From: Prevotella sp.
GTDB lineage: Bacteria > Bacteroidota > Bacteroidia > Bacteroidales > Bacteroidaceae
NCBI GenBank assembly: GCA_017651265.1
Contig: JAGCDO010000002.1
Span: 62,001-126,000 of the forward strand
Direction of reading: 5' to 3'
Length of the DNA: 64,000 nucleotides
Shown: positions 1-8,924 of the stretch, piece by piece
How positions within the stretch are numbered: position 1 is the first letter of the stretch
Layout: each line of letters starts with the position of its first letter
Notes under the pieces: model-generated
Database searches by the model: none
The model's input: only the letters and a program-made list of their open reading frames with translations
What the model was told of the DNA's origin: nothing
Made by a program: the position numbers and the translations under genes

Positions 1-260
1 GTACGCTCTATCCCATTACACAGATTCCGCCAGGAAAGACAAAACTGCGAAACTTTGCATGGTTTGATTATGTGCGCCCTGTGAGTCCTGACGATATCTT
101 CAACTGGCGCGGCAAGGCCCAAGGATCGGAAATGAGAATCCTCGAACGGCATGCTGCACCCTTACAGAAACTATCTGATTTTTCTGAGAACAAGAAAGAT
201 GCGTCTCCTCCCCCTGACACTCTTCAGACAATGGAAGAAGCACAAAAGGAGGATGAGTGA
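1..260 (+). CDS. C-terminal fragment of a hypothetical protein upstream of mutL
   Basis: The frame is open from the window edge (first full codon at position 3) to the TGA at 258-260, giving about 85 residues, so the start lies outside the window. The visible tail is hydrophilic: residues around RPVSPDDIFNWRGKAQG are followed by a Pro-Asp-Glu-rich end. There is no signal peptide or membrane segment in the part seen. The stop overlaps the ATG of the next gene by one base (TGATG), which indicates an operon reading on into the small membrane protein and mutL. From memory, OstA/LptA-like envelope proteins often lie just before mutL in Bacteroidales, so that is a possible identity, but nothing in these residues proves it. 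Confidence 0.6.
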   Translation, partial: TLYPITQIPPGKTKLRNFAWFDYVRPVSPDDIFNWRGKAQGSEMRILERHAAPLQKLSDFSENKKDASPPPDTLQTMEEAQKEDE

Positions 261-553
261 TGATGGGATTCTTCAAGCAGCCAAAGCCTCGTCGCTTCTC
301 TCACCCTTACCAATACGTGGATGAACGGAAAGAACGTATCAAGGAAATAGAGATGCGGGCCAAAAAGGAGTTGGGAATGCAGGATCAGGAGCCGCCGACA
401 GGTGCCACCGTTAAAGGGTCTTTCCTGCGTGCTGCTAGTCATACAACTCAGCATATATCGAAACGTAATGAAGGATCATGGCAGTCGGAGGCAGGACTCT
501 TGGTGTTGCTGATGATCATATTGATAGTAGTAGGTATAGTCTTAATCTATTGA
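260..553 (+). CDS. Small hypothetical protein with C-terminal membrane anchor
   Basis: This is a 97-residue protein if read from the ATG at 260 (a second ATG follows at 263). A good purine-rich site AGGAGG at 248-253 stands before this start, which is unusual for this genome. The first 75 residues are charged and rich in Lys, Arg and Glu. The last 20 or so are a clean hydrophobic helix ([19 protein letters not shown]), so the protein is probably tail-anchored in the inner membrane with its bulk in the cytoplasm. It is translationally coupled to the gene before it, and its stop lies 2 bp before the mutL ATG. The function is unknown. Confidence 0.7.
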   Translation: MMGFFKQPKPRRFSHPYQYVDERKERIKEIEMRAKKELGMQDQEPPTGATVKGSFLRAASHTTQHISKRNEGSWQSEAGLLVLLMIILIVVGIVLIY

Positions 554-555
554 GC

Positions 556-2364
556 ATGTCGGATATCATACAAGTCTTACCAGACAGCGTAGCCAACCAG
601 ATTGCAGCCGGAGAAGTGATTCAACGACCGGCTTCAGTGATTAAGGAACTGGTGGAAAACGCGGTGGATGCAGGAGCACAACATATCCAGGTGATTGTTG
701 TGGATGCTGGAAGAACATCAATCCAGGTGATTGACAATGGTAAGGGTATGTCTGAGACCGATGCGCGTCTTTCTTTTGAACGACACGCCACCTCGAAGAT
801 TCGTTCGGCAGACGATCTCTTTGCCTTGCACACCATGGGTTTCCGTGGTGAAGCCTTGGCAAGTATTGCAGCTGTGGCTCAGGTGGAGCTGAAGACCAGA
901 AGGGCAGAGGATGAGTTAGGAACAGTCCTTTCGCTATCGGGAAGTAAGGTTATGGGACAGCAACCCGTAGCTTGTCCCGTAGGCAGTAACTTCTTAGTGG
1001 AGAATCTGTTTTTTAATGTACCTGCAAGAAGGAAGTTCCTGAAGTCGAATGCCACGGAACTGAACAATATCCTGACGGCTTTTGAACGTATAGTACTGGT
1101 AAATCCTCAGATAGGGTTCACGTTTCATAGTAATCGAACGGAATTGTTCAATCTGCGTCCATGTGCTTTACGACAGCGAATCATTGACGTTTTCGGTAAG
1201 AAACTCAACCAGGATCTATTGCCTTTGGAGGTGGAAACGACAGTTTGCAAGATCCGTGGATTTGTAGGGAAACCCGAATCAGCGAAGAAGAAAGGGGCTT
1301 ATCAGTTCTTCTTCGTCAACGGTCGCTACATGAGGCACCCTTATTTCCACAAGGCTGTGCAGAATGCTTTCGAAAGATTGGTTCCTACAGGCGAGCAAGT
1401 ACCGTACTTTATTTATTTCGATGTCCCTGCAGAGGATATAGATGTGAATATCCATCCTACAAAAACAGAGATTAAGTTTGAGAACGAGCAGACAATCTGG
1501 CAGATTCTGATGGCTGCGGTAAGAGAGGCCGTGGGGAAGTTCAATGACGTACCCTCGATAGATTTCGACACAGTGGGCAAACCGGATATTCCAGTGTTCA
1601 ACCCGTCGTCAGAAGCAGTAGAGAAGCCTCATCTTCGTGTAGATCCTCAGTATAACCCGTTCAAGCAGCCGACTCCTGTGTGGAAAGGTGCTCCAGTGAA
1701 GGATTGGGAGCAGCTCTATGAAGGAATGCAACGGCAAGAACCTGAGCAGACGAACCTGTTTCAGACATCCTCGCAAGATCAGGATCAGGAAGTGGCTACG
1801 GAAAAGTCGCAGAATCACTACCAATACAAGGGGTGCTATATCATGACAGCGGTGAAATCAGGATTGATGATTATCGATCAGCATCGCGCGCATGTACGTA
1901 TTCTATATAATCAGTACATGCAGTTATTTAAGAATCATTCCTCTACGTCACAGAAAATACTATTCCCGGAAGTCGTGCAGTTCCCTCCTTCAGAGTCTGT
2001 CGTACTCGAGAAGGTGATTCCTGAGATGGAACATCTGGGGTTTGAACTGACAAACTTGGGTAACTGTAGCTATGCCATCAATGCTGTTCCTACCGGACTC
2101 GACGGGGTAAATATGGTGAACTTAGTACAATCAATGGTGGCCACAGCATTGGAGCAGGGAAAGAACATGAGTGAAGAAATCCATCATGCTCTCGCCATTT
2201 GTCTTGCGCGTTGCGCGGCGATACCAAGAGGACAAGTCCTTTCAAACGAGGAAATGGAGGAAATCGTGAATCAGTTGTTTGCTTGTAACGAGGTGAACTA
2301 TACCCCTGATGGAAAACCGATACTAAGCATCCTCAAACAGGAAGATATTGAGCGTTTATTTTGA
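556..2364 (+). CDS. mutL: DNA mismatch repair protein MutL
   Basis: This 602-residue protein belongs to the GHKL ATPase family and couples MutS mismatch recognition to strand removal. The N-terminal ATPase motifs are clear: the helix [17 protein letters not shown] and the lid [10 protein letters not shown], followed by the transducer domain and then the dimerisation domain at about residues 410-600. I chose the ATG at 556 because [22 protein letters not shown] is the family N-terminus; the longer frame runs back into the preceding gene. The C-terminal site that is DQHA-x2-E-x4-E in endonuclease-type MutL reads [12 protein letters not shown] here, and the CPHGRP-like motif is replaced by AAIPRGQ, so nicking activity looks lost. 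The gene is the last of a three-gene operon. Confidence 0.97.
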   Translation: MSDIIQVLPDSVANQIAAGEVIQRPASVIKELVENAVDAGAQHIQVIVVDAGRTSIQVIDNGKGMSETDARLSFERHATSKIRSADDLFALHTMGFRGEALASIAAVAQVELKTRRAEDELGTVLSLSGSKVMGQQPVACPVGSNFLVENLFFNVPARRKFLKSNATELNNILTAFERIVLVNPQIGFTFHSNRTELFNLRPCALRQRIIDVFGKKLNQDLLPLEVETTVCKIRGFVGKPESAKKKGAYQFFFVNGRYMRHPYFHKAVQNAFERLVPTGEQVPYFIYFDVPAEDIDVNIHPTKTEIKFENEQTIWQILMAAVREAVGKFNDVPSIDFDTVGKPDIPVFNPSSEAVEKPHLRVDPQYNPFKQPTPVWKGAPVKDWEQLYEGMQRQEPEQTNLFQTSSQDQDQEVATEKSQNHYQYKGCYIMTAVKSGLMIIDQHRAHVRILYNQYMQLFKNHSSTSQKILFPEVVQFPPSESVVLEKVIPEMEHLGFELTNLGNCSYAINAVPTGLDGVNMVNLVQSMVATALEQGKNMSEEIHHALAICLARCAAIPRGQVLSNEEMEEIVNQLFACNEVNYTPDGKPILSILKQEDIERLF

Positions 2365-2466
2365 TATGCATTGATAAAACAGTCGGAAATGAGGAAAAAT
2401 GTGCGATTTTTTAAGTTTAATTGCACTTTTTCTTAAAAAAAGTATCGTGATATTAAAAAAAAACGT

Positions 2467-2474
2467 TACCTTTG
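2467..2474 (+). promoter_or_regulatory. -7 box of the promoter for the OmpA-family gene
   Basis: TACCTTTG matches the Bacteroidetes -7 consensus TAnnTTTG and lies 62 bp before the ATG at 2536. I see no good TTTG at -33, so this may depend on an AT-rich upstream region. The roughly 55-nt leader holds no obvious structure. Confidence 0.6.
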
Positions 2475-2535
2475 TACGCAAAATAGACTGGATTCTTAAG
2501 AATTTTATTATTATTGAAGTTAAAATATCAGGTTT

Positions 2536-3750
2536 ATGAAAAGGATTTTAATGCTTCTTGCTGTTGTTAGTTTCTCAACAGCAGCAATGGCTCAGGAGGA
2601 GACTCCTGTGTTGAAGGATGGATTCGTGATGAATTCTTTCTGGAGTAACTGGTTCGTAGAAGCAAATGCTTCTTACACCGCATTCTATTCCAATGAGGAG
2701 AAGTCTCTCGGTTATGCCAAGAGTCCGTTAGAGCACTTCCGTCGCAGCTATGGCTTGTCATTCGCTATCGGTAAGCGTTTCACTCCGGTTCTGGGTCTTC
2801 GTACAAAGCTCTCTGGATTCTGGGGAAAGAGTGTTATCGGTAAGTATAGTAATCACGGTGTTAGTGGTTATGGTGACGCGCGTCTTGATGTTATGCAAAC
2901 TCCAGGTGATGAGTACTGCAATGGTATCAAGTATTTCAACCTGCAGGAACAGTTCATGGTGAACCTGAGTAACCTGTTCTGTGGTTACAATGAGGCACGT
3001 GTTTGGAACGTAACTCCGTATGCTGGTCTTGGTATTGTTCGTAACTGCTCTTACAACACATGGGAACTTGGAATTAGCGCTGGTATCCAGAACTCTTGGA
3101 GACTGAGCGACAAGTTCAAACTCAACCTCGACCTGAGCTACAACATCTGTGGTGATGACTTCGAGGGTGAAGGTAATGTATGGGGTGGTCACAACCAGAA
3201 GAACCACGACCACTGGTTCACCGCTGAGGTGGGTCTGACCTACAATCTGGGTAAGACCAACTGGGATCCAGTTCCCGATGTAGATGCTATCAAGCAGCTC
3301 AGTCAGGCACAGCTCGACGCTCTGAACGCACAGCTTGCTGACGCTAACGCTGAAATCGAGCGTCTGCGCAACCAGCCCGCTCCGGAGCCCGTGGAGACCA
3401 TCGTTACTCAGAGCGTAAAGGACTTTATCACTACTCCGATTTCTGTATTCTTCAACCTGAACAAGACAGAGATTGCTGTGCTGAAGGACCTCGTAAACGT
3501 GAAGGCTCTTGCTAAGTTCGCTATCGAGAACGACCGTAGCATCCTCGTTACTGGTTATGCTGACAGCGCTACTGGTACTCCTGAGCACAACATGTGGCTT
3601 TCTGACAAGCGTGCTGAGCGTGTAAAGAACGAGCTCATCAACATGGGTGTGAAGCCGGAGAAGATTACAACCGCTCACTTCGGTGGTGTGGAGATCCTGA
3701 CTCCGATCGACTTCAACCGTCGTGCTACTGTTCAGATCACAGAAGATTAA
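2536..3750 (+). CDS. OmpA-family outer membrane protein
   Basis: This 404-residue protein has a signal peptide ending in AMAQ, an N-terminal beta-barrel-like region to about residue 245 (repeated strands such as VTPYAGLGIV and FTAEVGLTYNLG), and a short coiled stretch at about 250-285 rich in Ala, Gln and Leu. The C-terminal OmpA/MotB peptidoglycan-binding domain at about 300-404 has ISVFFNLNKTEI, VTGYADSATGTPEHN and SDKRAERVKNEL. It should sit in the outer membrane, tied to peptidoglycan. It is a paralogue of the protein at 17759-18898, sharing barrel phrases such as FMVNLSNLFCGYN / FMFNLSNLFCGWN. It has its own promoter and terminator and strongly biased codons, as expected for a highly expressed gene. 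Confidence 0.92.
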   Translation: MKRILMLLAVVSFSTAAMAQEETPVLKDGFVMNSFWSNWFVEANASYTAFYSNEEKSLGYAKSPLEHFRRSYGLSFAIGKRFTPVLGLRTKLSGFWGKSVIGKYSNHGVSGYGDARLDVMQTPGDEYCNGIKYFNLQEQFMVNLSNLFCGYNEARVWNVTPYAGLGIVRNCSYNTWELGISAGIQNSWRLSDKFKLNLDLSYNICGDDFEGEGNVWGGHNQKNHDHWFTAEVGLTYNLGKTNWDPVPDVDAIKQLSQAQLDALNAQLADANAEIERLRNQPAPEPVETIVTQSVKDFITTPISVFFNLNKTEIAVLKDLVNVKALAKFAIENDRSILVTGYADSATGTPEHNMWLSDKRAERVKNELINMGVKPEKITTAHFGGVEILTPIDFNRRATVQITED

Positions 3751-3771
3751 TTTGACAACAATTTTGATAAA

Positions 3772-3807
3772 AAATCTGCATTCCGTCATTGGAATGCAGA
3801 TTTTTTT
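3772..3807 (+). terminator. Rho-independent terminator after the OmpA-family gene
   Basis: A 13-bp perfect stem, AAATCTGCATTCC paired with GGAATGCAGATTT around a GTCATT loop, is followed by a T run. The next promoter box begins only 2 bp after it. Confidence 0.88.
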
Positions 3808-3808
3808 G

Positions 3809-3816
3809 TATATTTG
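3809..3816 (+). promoter_or_regulatory. -7 box of the promoter for paaK
   Basis: TATATTTG (TAnnTTTG) directly abuts the preceding terminator and lies 33 bp before the chosen paaK ATG. Confidence 0.6.
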
Positions 3817-3848
3817 TACCCAAATCTAACTATTAATGATTTTAAGTG

Positions 3849-5150
3849 ATGATTTGGAATGAAAGTATGGAATGCATGGATCGCGAACAAATGCGAGAGA
3901 TCCAGAGCATCCGATTGAGAAAGATGGCGGATTATGTATATCATAATACCCCTTTTTACCGTAAGAAATTTCAAGAGATGGGTTTGGAGCCTGGCGATAT
4001 CAAGAGCATTGATGATATCGTGAAGCTTCCTTTTACGAATAAACTTGACCTGAGGGATAACTATCCTTTTGGATTGGCAGCAGTGCCGATGAGTCAGATC
4101 GTAAGAATTCATGCCTCCTCGGGAACAACTGGTAAGCCGGTTGTGGTTCTTTATACTCGTAAGGACCTTGCCATGTGGACAGAGAGTATATCACGTGCCT
4201 TTACGGCTTATGGCGCCGCCAAAGATGATATTTTCCAGATTTCCTACGGCTATGGATTGTTTACTGGCGGACTGGGCGCTCATGATGGAGCGACCAATAT
4301 CGGGGCAAGTGTTATTCCCATGTCGTCAGGAAACACACAGAAGCAGATTACGCTGATGCATGATTTTGGAGCAACCGTGCTTTGTTGTACACCTTCATAT
4401 GCGATGTTCCTTGGTGAGGCCCTGCAGGAAAGTGAATGGCCCCGCGAAGAATTCAAGATAAAGATCGGTGCCTTTGGTGCTGAACCGTGGACGGAAGAGA
4501 TGCGCGGAAAGCTTGAGAGTACCTTAGGCATTAAGGCATACGATATTTACGGACTGAGTGAGATTGCGGGTCCTGGTGTGGGTTATGAGTGCGAGTGCCA
4601 GAATGGTACGCATCTCAGTGAGGATTATTTCTATCCTGAGATCCTGGATCCTAACACGGGTGAATCGCTTCCAGAAGGAACCTTTGGTGAGTTGGCATTC
4701 ACCCATCTGACTAAAGAGGGAATGCCGTTGCTGCGTTACCGTACGCACGACTTGACAGCTCTGCATTACGATCGTTGTGAGTGTGGTCGTACATTGGTGA
4801 GAATGGATCGTATCCTGGGCCGTTGCGACGATATGCTTATCATCCGAGGCGTGAATGTATTCCCATCACAAATCGAAGCCGTCATCCTTAGTCTGCCGGA
4901 GTTTGAACCTCATTTCATTCTGACTGTCGATCGTGTGAACAATACCGATACCTCTGAACTGAAGGTGGAGGTGAAAGAGGAGTATTTCACCGATGAGATG
5001 GCACAGTTGGTTGGTCTGCAGAAGAAACTGGAATCTGAGCTCCGCAGCGTCATCGGCATTGGCTTCAAGGTGCGCCTCGTTGAGCCTAAGAGCATCGAAC
5101 GAAGTACAGGAAAGGCCAAGCGTGTATTCGATAACCGTGTATTTAAATAA
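3849..5150 (+). CDS. paaK: Phenylacetate-CoA ligase family protein
   Basis: This 433-residue adenylate-forming enzyme activates an aryl acid with ATP and CoA. The AMP-binding loop HASSGTTGKPVV lies at about residue 91, the YGLSE motif at about 235, and a C-terminal lid with RGVNVFPSQIE at about 338. The length and all motifs fit PaaK-type ligases (EC 6.2.1.30). I start at the ATG at 3849 (MIWN...), since the in-frame GTG one codon earlier has no advantage. In Bacteroidales this gene usually accompanies indolepyruvate:ferredoxin oxidoreductase and makes CoA esters of aromatic amino-acid breakdown products. Here the partner seen is the ACT-domain gene 33 bp downstream, which supports a role in amino-acid metabolism. 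Confidence 0.93.
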   Translation: MIWNESMECMDREQMREIQSIRLRKMADYVYHNTPFYRKKFQEMGLEPGDIKSIDDIVKLPFTNKLDLRDNYPFGLAAVPMSQIVRIHASSGTTGKPVVVLYTRKDLAMWTESISRAFTAYGAAKDDIFQISYGYGLFTGGLGAHDGATNIGASVIPMSSGNTQKQITLMHDFGATVLCCTPSYAMFLGEALQESEWPREEFKIKIGAFGAEPWTEEMRGKLESTLGIKAYDIYGLSEIAGPGVGYECECQNGTHLSEDYFYPEILDPNTGESLPEGTFGELAFTHLTKEGMPLLRYRTHDLTALHYDRCECGRTLVRMDRILGRCDDMLIIRGVNVFPSQIEAVILSLPEFEPHFILTVDRVNNTDTSELKVEVKEEYFTDEMAQLVGLQKKLESELRSVIGIGFKVRLVEPKSIERSTGKAKRVFDNRVFK

Positions 5151-5183
5151 CAATTTACCTGATAATCAAATATAGAGAAGAAT

Positions 5184-5609
5184 ATGAAAGCAAAACAATT
5201 ATCCGTTTTCCTGGAGAATAAAGGCGGTCGTCTGACTGAAGTAACCGATGTGTTGGGAAGTGCAGGCATTAACCTGTCGGCCATGAGTATTGCAGACAAT
5301 AGCGACTTTGGCATTCTGCGCTGTATCGTTTCTGATCCTGATGCAGCGTATAAGGTGCTGAAGGAAGCCGGCTTTGCCGTAAAGATTACTGACGTGATTG
5401 GCTTTACCTGTCCGAATACCAGTGGATCGCTGGCTTTGGTTCTGAAGTACCTTTCGGACAATGGTGTTTTCATCGAGTATATGTACAGCTTCGCTAATGG
5501 TGACGTAGCCAATATCGTTATCCGTCCTACCGATCTTGACAGCTGTGATCGTATCCTCGAAGAGAAAAAAGTAGATCTGATTGCTGCCAGCGACTTATAT
5601 CGCTTGTAA
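5184..5609 (+). CDS. Tandem ACT-domain protein
   Basis: This 141-residue protein consists of two ACT-type modules, the first opening KQLSVFLENKGGRLTEVTDVL and the second from about residue 72 (SLALVLKYLSDNGVFIEYMYSF). ACT domains bind amino acids and regulate enzymes. The gene follows paaK by 33 bp in the same direction without a promoter or terminator between them, so it probably senses an aromatic amino acid or product for the same pathway. It has no catalytic domain. Confidence 0.85.
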   Translation: MKAKQLSVFLENKGGRLTEVTDVLGSAGINLSAMSIADNSDFGILRCIVSDPDAAYKVLKEAGFAVKITDVIGFTCPNTSGSLALVLKYLSDNGVFIEYMYSFANGDVANIVIRPTDLDSCDRILEEKKVDLIAASDLYRL

Positions 5610-5639
5610 GCCAACGTCAAACAGAGGGATTAAGTGCGC

Positions 5640-5679
5640 CACTCTCTTAAGAATTCTCTGGAGAATTTCTGAGAGAGTG
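5640..5679 (+). terminator. Long hairpin after the paaK operon
   Basis: CACTCTCT and AGAGAGTG enclose an inner stem AATTCTC/GAGAATT with short bulges. It is not followed by a T run, so termination is only likely, not certain. Just downstream AACTGCCATA occurs twice (around 5698 and 5722). Confidence 0.4.
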
Positions 5680-5762
5680 ACGTACTTTCTATAGGAAACT
5701 GCCATACTTTACCCTCAAAACTGCCATAGTTTCTACAGAAAATGAAAAAAACTTCGCAAAAA

Positions 5763-5794
5763 TTTGGTGGAATAAAAAAAACATCGTACCTTTG
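5763..5794 (+). promoter_or_regulatory. Promoter for tRNA-Val
   Basis: TTTG at 5763-5766, a 20-bp spacer and TACCTTTG at 5787-5794 form a full Bacteroidetes promoter 19 bp before the tRNA. Confidence 0.85.
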
Positions 5795-5812
5795 CAGCGC
5801 TTTTCAAAACAA

Positions 5813-5890
5813 GGGCGTTTAGCTCAGCTGGTTTAGAGCATCTGCCTTACAAGCAGAGGGTCGGCGGTTCGAATCCGTCAACGCCCACCA
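5813..5890 (+). tRNA. tRNA-Val (anticodon TAC)
   Basis: The cloverleaf is complete. The acceptor stem is GGGCGTT/AACGCCC; the D-stem is GCTC/GAGC; the anticodon stem TCTGC/GCAGA has loop CTTACAA (anticodon TAC at 5848-5850); the T-arm has GTTCGAATC. CCA is encoded at 5888-5890. Confidence 0.97.
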
Positions 5891-5896
5891 AAACGG

Positions 5897-5926
5897 CTTC
5901 CAGTCTCATGGCTGGAAGTTTTTTTT
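5897..5926 (+). terminator. Terminator of tRNA-Val
   Basis: The stem CTTCCAG/CTGGAAG with an 8-base loop is followed by eight T residues. Confidence 0.85.
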
Positions 5927-5979
5927 GATTAGCATAGAAAAAAAGAGGATGTGTTAGCAGGATTATCGAATATTATTGC

Positions 5980-5987
5980 TACCTTTG
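5980..5987 (+). promoter_or_regulatory. -7 box of the purB promoter
   Basis: TACCTTTG lies 37 bp before the purB ATG. The -33 element is weak. Confidence 0.6.
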
Positions 5988-6023
5988 CAATCCATAGAAT
6001 AAATACGTATTATAAAGACAGTG

Positions 6024-7388
6024 ATGAATCTTGATGTTTTGACAGCCATCTCACCGATTGATGGTAGATATAGAAGTAAGACAGAGACGTTGGCAGGATA
6101 TTTCTCAGAGTATGCGCTCATTCGTTACCGAGTACGGGTAGAGATTGAGTATTTCATTACCTTATGTGAATTACCTCTTCCTCAGTTGGCAGATTTCGAC
6201 CAGACACTCTTTGGTCGTCTGCGCTCTATCTATCGTGACTTCTCCGTGGCTGATGCTCAGCGGGTGAAAGATATTGAGAAGATTACCAATCACGATGTCA
6301 AGGCTGTTGAGTATTTCATCAAGGAGAGATTCGATGAGTTCTCAAAAGATGCAGCATGTCCTTCGCTCGACAAATACAAGGAATTCATTCATTTCGGTCT
6401 GACCTCCCAGGACATTAACAATACCAGTGTTCCACTTTCCGTGAAAGAGGCTTTGCAAGAAGCCTATATCCCGATGCTTAGTGAGCTTGTAGAGCAGTTA
6501 AAAGCGTATGCAGAGCAGTGGAAGGATGTGGCTATGCTGGCAAGGACGCATGGGCAGCCTGCCTCACCAACTCGACTTGGCAAGGAAATCCAGGTGTTCG
6601 TATATCGTCTGGAGGAACAGCTGGAGTCGCTGCGTAACATTCCTTTCACTGCCAAGTTCGGCGGCGCGACAGGAAACTTCAATGCCCATCATGTGGCATA
6701 TCCGCAATACGACTGGCAGTCGTTTGGTAACCGTTTCGTCAGTGAGAAGCTGGGGCTGAAGCGTGAGCAATATACCACCCAGATCAGTAACTATGATCAG
6801 TTGGCTGCCGTATTCGACGCGCTTCGTAGAATCAATACCATTATTATTGATCTCGATCGTGATTTCTGGATGTATATCTCCATGGAGTATTTCAAGCAGA
6901 AAATCAAGGAGGGGGAAGTGGGTAGTAGTGCTATGCCGCATAAGGTGAATCCTATCGACTTCGAGAATTCTGAGGGGAATATGGGAATGGCTAATGCCGT
7001 GCTTCTGTTCCTTTCTCAGAAACTACCAGTAAGTCGTCTGCAACGCGATCTGACAGACTCTACCGTATTGCGTAACATTGGCGTACCTTTGGGCCATGGC
7101 ATGATTGCCATACAGAGTACGTTGAAAGGATTGCGCAAGTTGATCTTGAACGAAGAGAAACTAAAGAAAGATCTGGACGATACATGGGCGGTGGTGGCTG
7201 AGGCTATCCAGACCATCTTGCGTCGTGAGGCTTACCCGCATCCGTATGAGGCACTGAAAGCACTTACACGTACCAATAAACATATGACAGAGGAAGCGAT
7301 TCATGCATTTATCCAGACGTTGGATGTAGATGACAAGGTGAAGGCCGAACTGATGGCTATCACACCAGATAATTATACAGGAGTTTAA
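6024..7388 (+). CDS. purB: Adenylosuccinate lyase
   Basis: This 454-residue fumarase/aspartase-superfamily enzyme (EC 4.3.2.2) splits SAICAR and adenylosuccinate in purine synthesis. The N-terminus LTAISPIDGRYRSKTE, the TSQDINNT motif, RTHGQPASPTRLGKEI and the signature loop GSSAMPHKVNPIDFEN near residue 296 are all present. The start is the ATG at 6024; the frame also has a GTG one codon earlier. Length is normal for the E. coli-like PurB group. It stands alone between tRNA-Val and the pseudouridine synthase gene. Confidence 0.97.
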   Translation: MNLDVLTAISPIDGRYRSKTETLAGYFSEYALIRYRVRVEIEYFITLCELPLPQLADFDQTLFGRLRSIYRDFSVADAQRVKDIEKITNHDVKAVEYFIKERFDEFSKDAACPSLDKYKEFIHFGLTSQDINNTSVPLSVKEALQEAYIPMLSELVEQLKAYAEQWKDVAMLARTHGQPASPTRLGKEIQVFVYRLEEQLESLRNIPFTAKFGGATGNFNAHHVAYPQYDWQSFGNRFVSEKLGLKREQYTTQISNYDQLAAVFDALRRINTIIIDLDRDFWMYISMEYFKQKIKEGEVGSSAMPHKVNPIDFENSEGNMGMANAVLLFLSQKLPVSRLQRDLTDSTVLRNIGVPLGHGMIAIQSTLKGLRKLILNEEKLKKDLDDTWAVVAEAIQTILRREAYPHPYEALKALTRTNKHMTEEAIHAFIQTLDVDDKVKAELMAITPDNYTGV

Positions 7389-7392
7389 CTTT

Positions 7393-7408
7393 GCCTAAGC
7401 GATTAGGC
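7393..7408 (+). terminator. Short hairpin after purB
   Basis: GCCTAA/TTAGGC with a 4-base loop is followed by a pyrimidine-rich stretch, ATCTCTTATTTC. It is a weak terminator candidate. Confidence 0.35.
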
Positions 7409-7464
7409 ATCTCTTATTTCTATATTTATAGTATTATTGTTTTATTTTTATTATCATTATTACC

Positions 7465-8904
7465 ATGTCAGAAGAATTAGAAAACAAAACTGAAGGAATG
7501 TCTGCTGAACAGACCCAGCAAGAGGGAAGCCGTGAGGGCTACCGTCCTACAACTGGCTATTCCAACTATCGAACACCGGGACGTAGTCCGCGTCCGCGTA
7601 TTCACACTGCTCGTCCTTATGGCGCTAACAGGGGTAACAAAGAAGAGGAAGGAGGATTCCGTCCGGAAGGATTCGGAGCCGGCTTACAACAGGAAAGCCC
7701 GGCACAACGTTCTTTCCGTCCTCGTAACAACTATGGTAATCAGGGAGGGTATCAGTCTCGTCAGGGTGGCTATAACCAGCATGCCCAGCAAGGAGGCTAT
7801 CGTCCTCGTCCCAACTACAATAGCAATGAGGGTGAAGGTGGTTATCAGCCCCGTCAGAGTGGCTACGGCCAGCGTCCTCAGCAGGGCTATCGTCCCCGTC
7901 CGAACTTCAATGAGGGAGAAGGCGGCTACCAGCCTCGTCAGCAAGGTGGCTATGGTCAGCAGCGTGGCGGTTATGGTCAGCAGCGTGGCGGCTACGGTCA
8001 GCAGCGTGGTGGTTATGGTCAGCAGCGTGGCGGTTACGGTCAGCAGCGTGGAGGTTATGGCCAGCAGCGTGGTGGTTATGGCCAGCAGCGTGGTGGCTAC
8101 GGTCAGCAGCGCGGAGGCTATGATCCGAATGCAAAGTATAGTTTGAAGAAACGTATTGAGTACAAGGAAGTGAACGTGGATCCCAACGAACCGATCCGTC
8201 TGAACAAGTTCTTGGCCAATGCCGGTATCTGCAGTCGTCGTGAGGCTGATGAGTTCATCCTCTCAGGTGCTGTAACAGTAAACGGACAGGTGGTAACGGA
8301 ACTGGGTACAAAGGTGCTTCGTACGGATGAAGTGGTATTCCATGGTGCTCCTGTTTCTCTGGAGAAGAAGGTATATGTATTGCTCAATAAACCCAAAGAC
8401 TATGTAACAACCAGCGATGATCCTCAGCAGCGCAAGACCGTGATGGATCTCGTGAAGAATGTTTGTCCTGAGCGCATCTACCCGGTAGGTCGTCTTGACA
8501 GGAATACAACAGGTGTGCTGTTGCTTACCAACGATGGCGATCTGGCATCTAAACTTACGCATCCGAAGTTCCTGAAGAAGAAGGTTTACCATGTATTCCT
8601 CGACAAGAACGTGGATCCTCAGGATATGGAACGCATCAAGGAGGGTATCGACCTGGAAGATGGTGAAGTACATGCAGATGCTATCGAGTATTGCAACGAG
8701 AACGACAAGAGTCAGGTGGGCGTGGAGATCCACAGCGGAAAGAACCGAATTGTCCGTCGTATCTTCGAAAGTCTCGGCTATCGTGTAGTTAAACTGGATC
8801 GTGTGCAGTTTGCTGGTCTTACCAAAAAGAACCTCCGTCGTGGCGATTGGCGATTCCTGACTGAAAAGGAAGTGGAGATGCTGCGTATGGGTGCTTTTGA
8901 GTAA
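7465..8904 (+). CDS. rRNA pseudouridine synthase (RluB/RsuA family) with RGG/GYGQQ-rich N-terminal tail
   Basis: The 479-residue protein has three parts. Residues 1-230 are a low-complexity tail of Gly, Tyr, Gln and Arg, with eight perfect GGYGQQR units. Residues about 243-300 are an S4 RNA-binding domain ([20 protein letters not shown]). From about 305 follows the RsuA/RluB catalytic domain with GRLDRNTTG, whose Asp is the usual nucleophile. The enzyme isomerises a uridine in 16S or 23S rRNA; which one cannot be told from this sequence. The tail is unlike the compact E. coli enzymes. It resembles RGG and prion-like RNA-binding segments and could bind RNA loosely or drive condensation. The gene is separated from asnS by three heptamer repeats only. 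Confidence 0.92.
   Translation: MSEELENKTEGMSAEQTQQEGSREGYRPTTGYSNYRTPGRSPRPRIHTARPYGANRGNKEEEGGFRPEGFGAGLQQESPAQRSFRPRNNYGNQGGYQSRQGGYNQHAQQGGYRPRPNYNSNEGEGGYQPRQSGYGQRPQQGYRPRPNFNEGEGGYQPRQQGGYGQQRGGYGQQRGGYGQQRGGYGQQRGGYGQQRGGYGQQRGGYGQQRGGYGQQRGGYDPNAKYSLKKRIEYKEVNVDPNEPIRLNKFLANAGICSRREADEFILSGAVTVNGQVVTELGTKVLRTDEVVFHGAPVSLEKKVYVLLNKPKDYVTTSDDPQQRKTVMDLVKNVCPERIYPVGRLDRNTTGVLLLTNDGDLASKLTHPKFLKKKVYHVFLDKNVDPQDMERIKEGIDLEDGEVHADAIEYCNENDKSQVGVEIHSGKNRIVRRIFESLGYRVVKLDRVQFAGLTKKNLRRGDWRFLTEKEVEMLRMGAFE
7945..8112 (+). repeat. Coding minisatellite, 8 units of 21 bp (GGYGQQR)
   Basis: There are eight contiguous 21-bp units. The amino-acid unit is perfect while third positions vary (GGT/GGC/GGA, TAT/TAC), so the array is held by selection or is not very recent. 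Changes in copy number would stay in frame. Confidence 0.95.
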
Positions 8905-8924
8905 TTGATAATTGACAATTGACA
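8904..8924 (+). repeat. Heptamer array (ATTGAYA x3)
   Basis: ATTGATA, ATTGACA and ATTGACA run from the last base of the stop codon of the pseudouridine synthase gene exactly to the asnS ATG. It is one member of the heptamer family described under findings. Confidence 0.85.

Noticed and set aside
2758-3789. A 343-codon frame antisense to the OmpA-family gene
   Set aside because: Shadow of biased codons in a highly expressed gene; it begins within the terminator hairpin region and has no signal or domain.
7532-8146. A 204-codon frame overlapping the GYGQQ repeats in another phase
   Set aside because: Its repetitive Val-Ser-Ser pattern is only the 21-bp repeat read out of frame.
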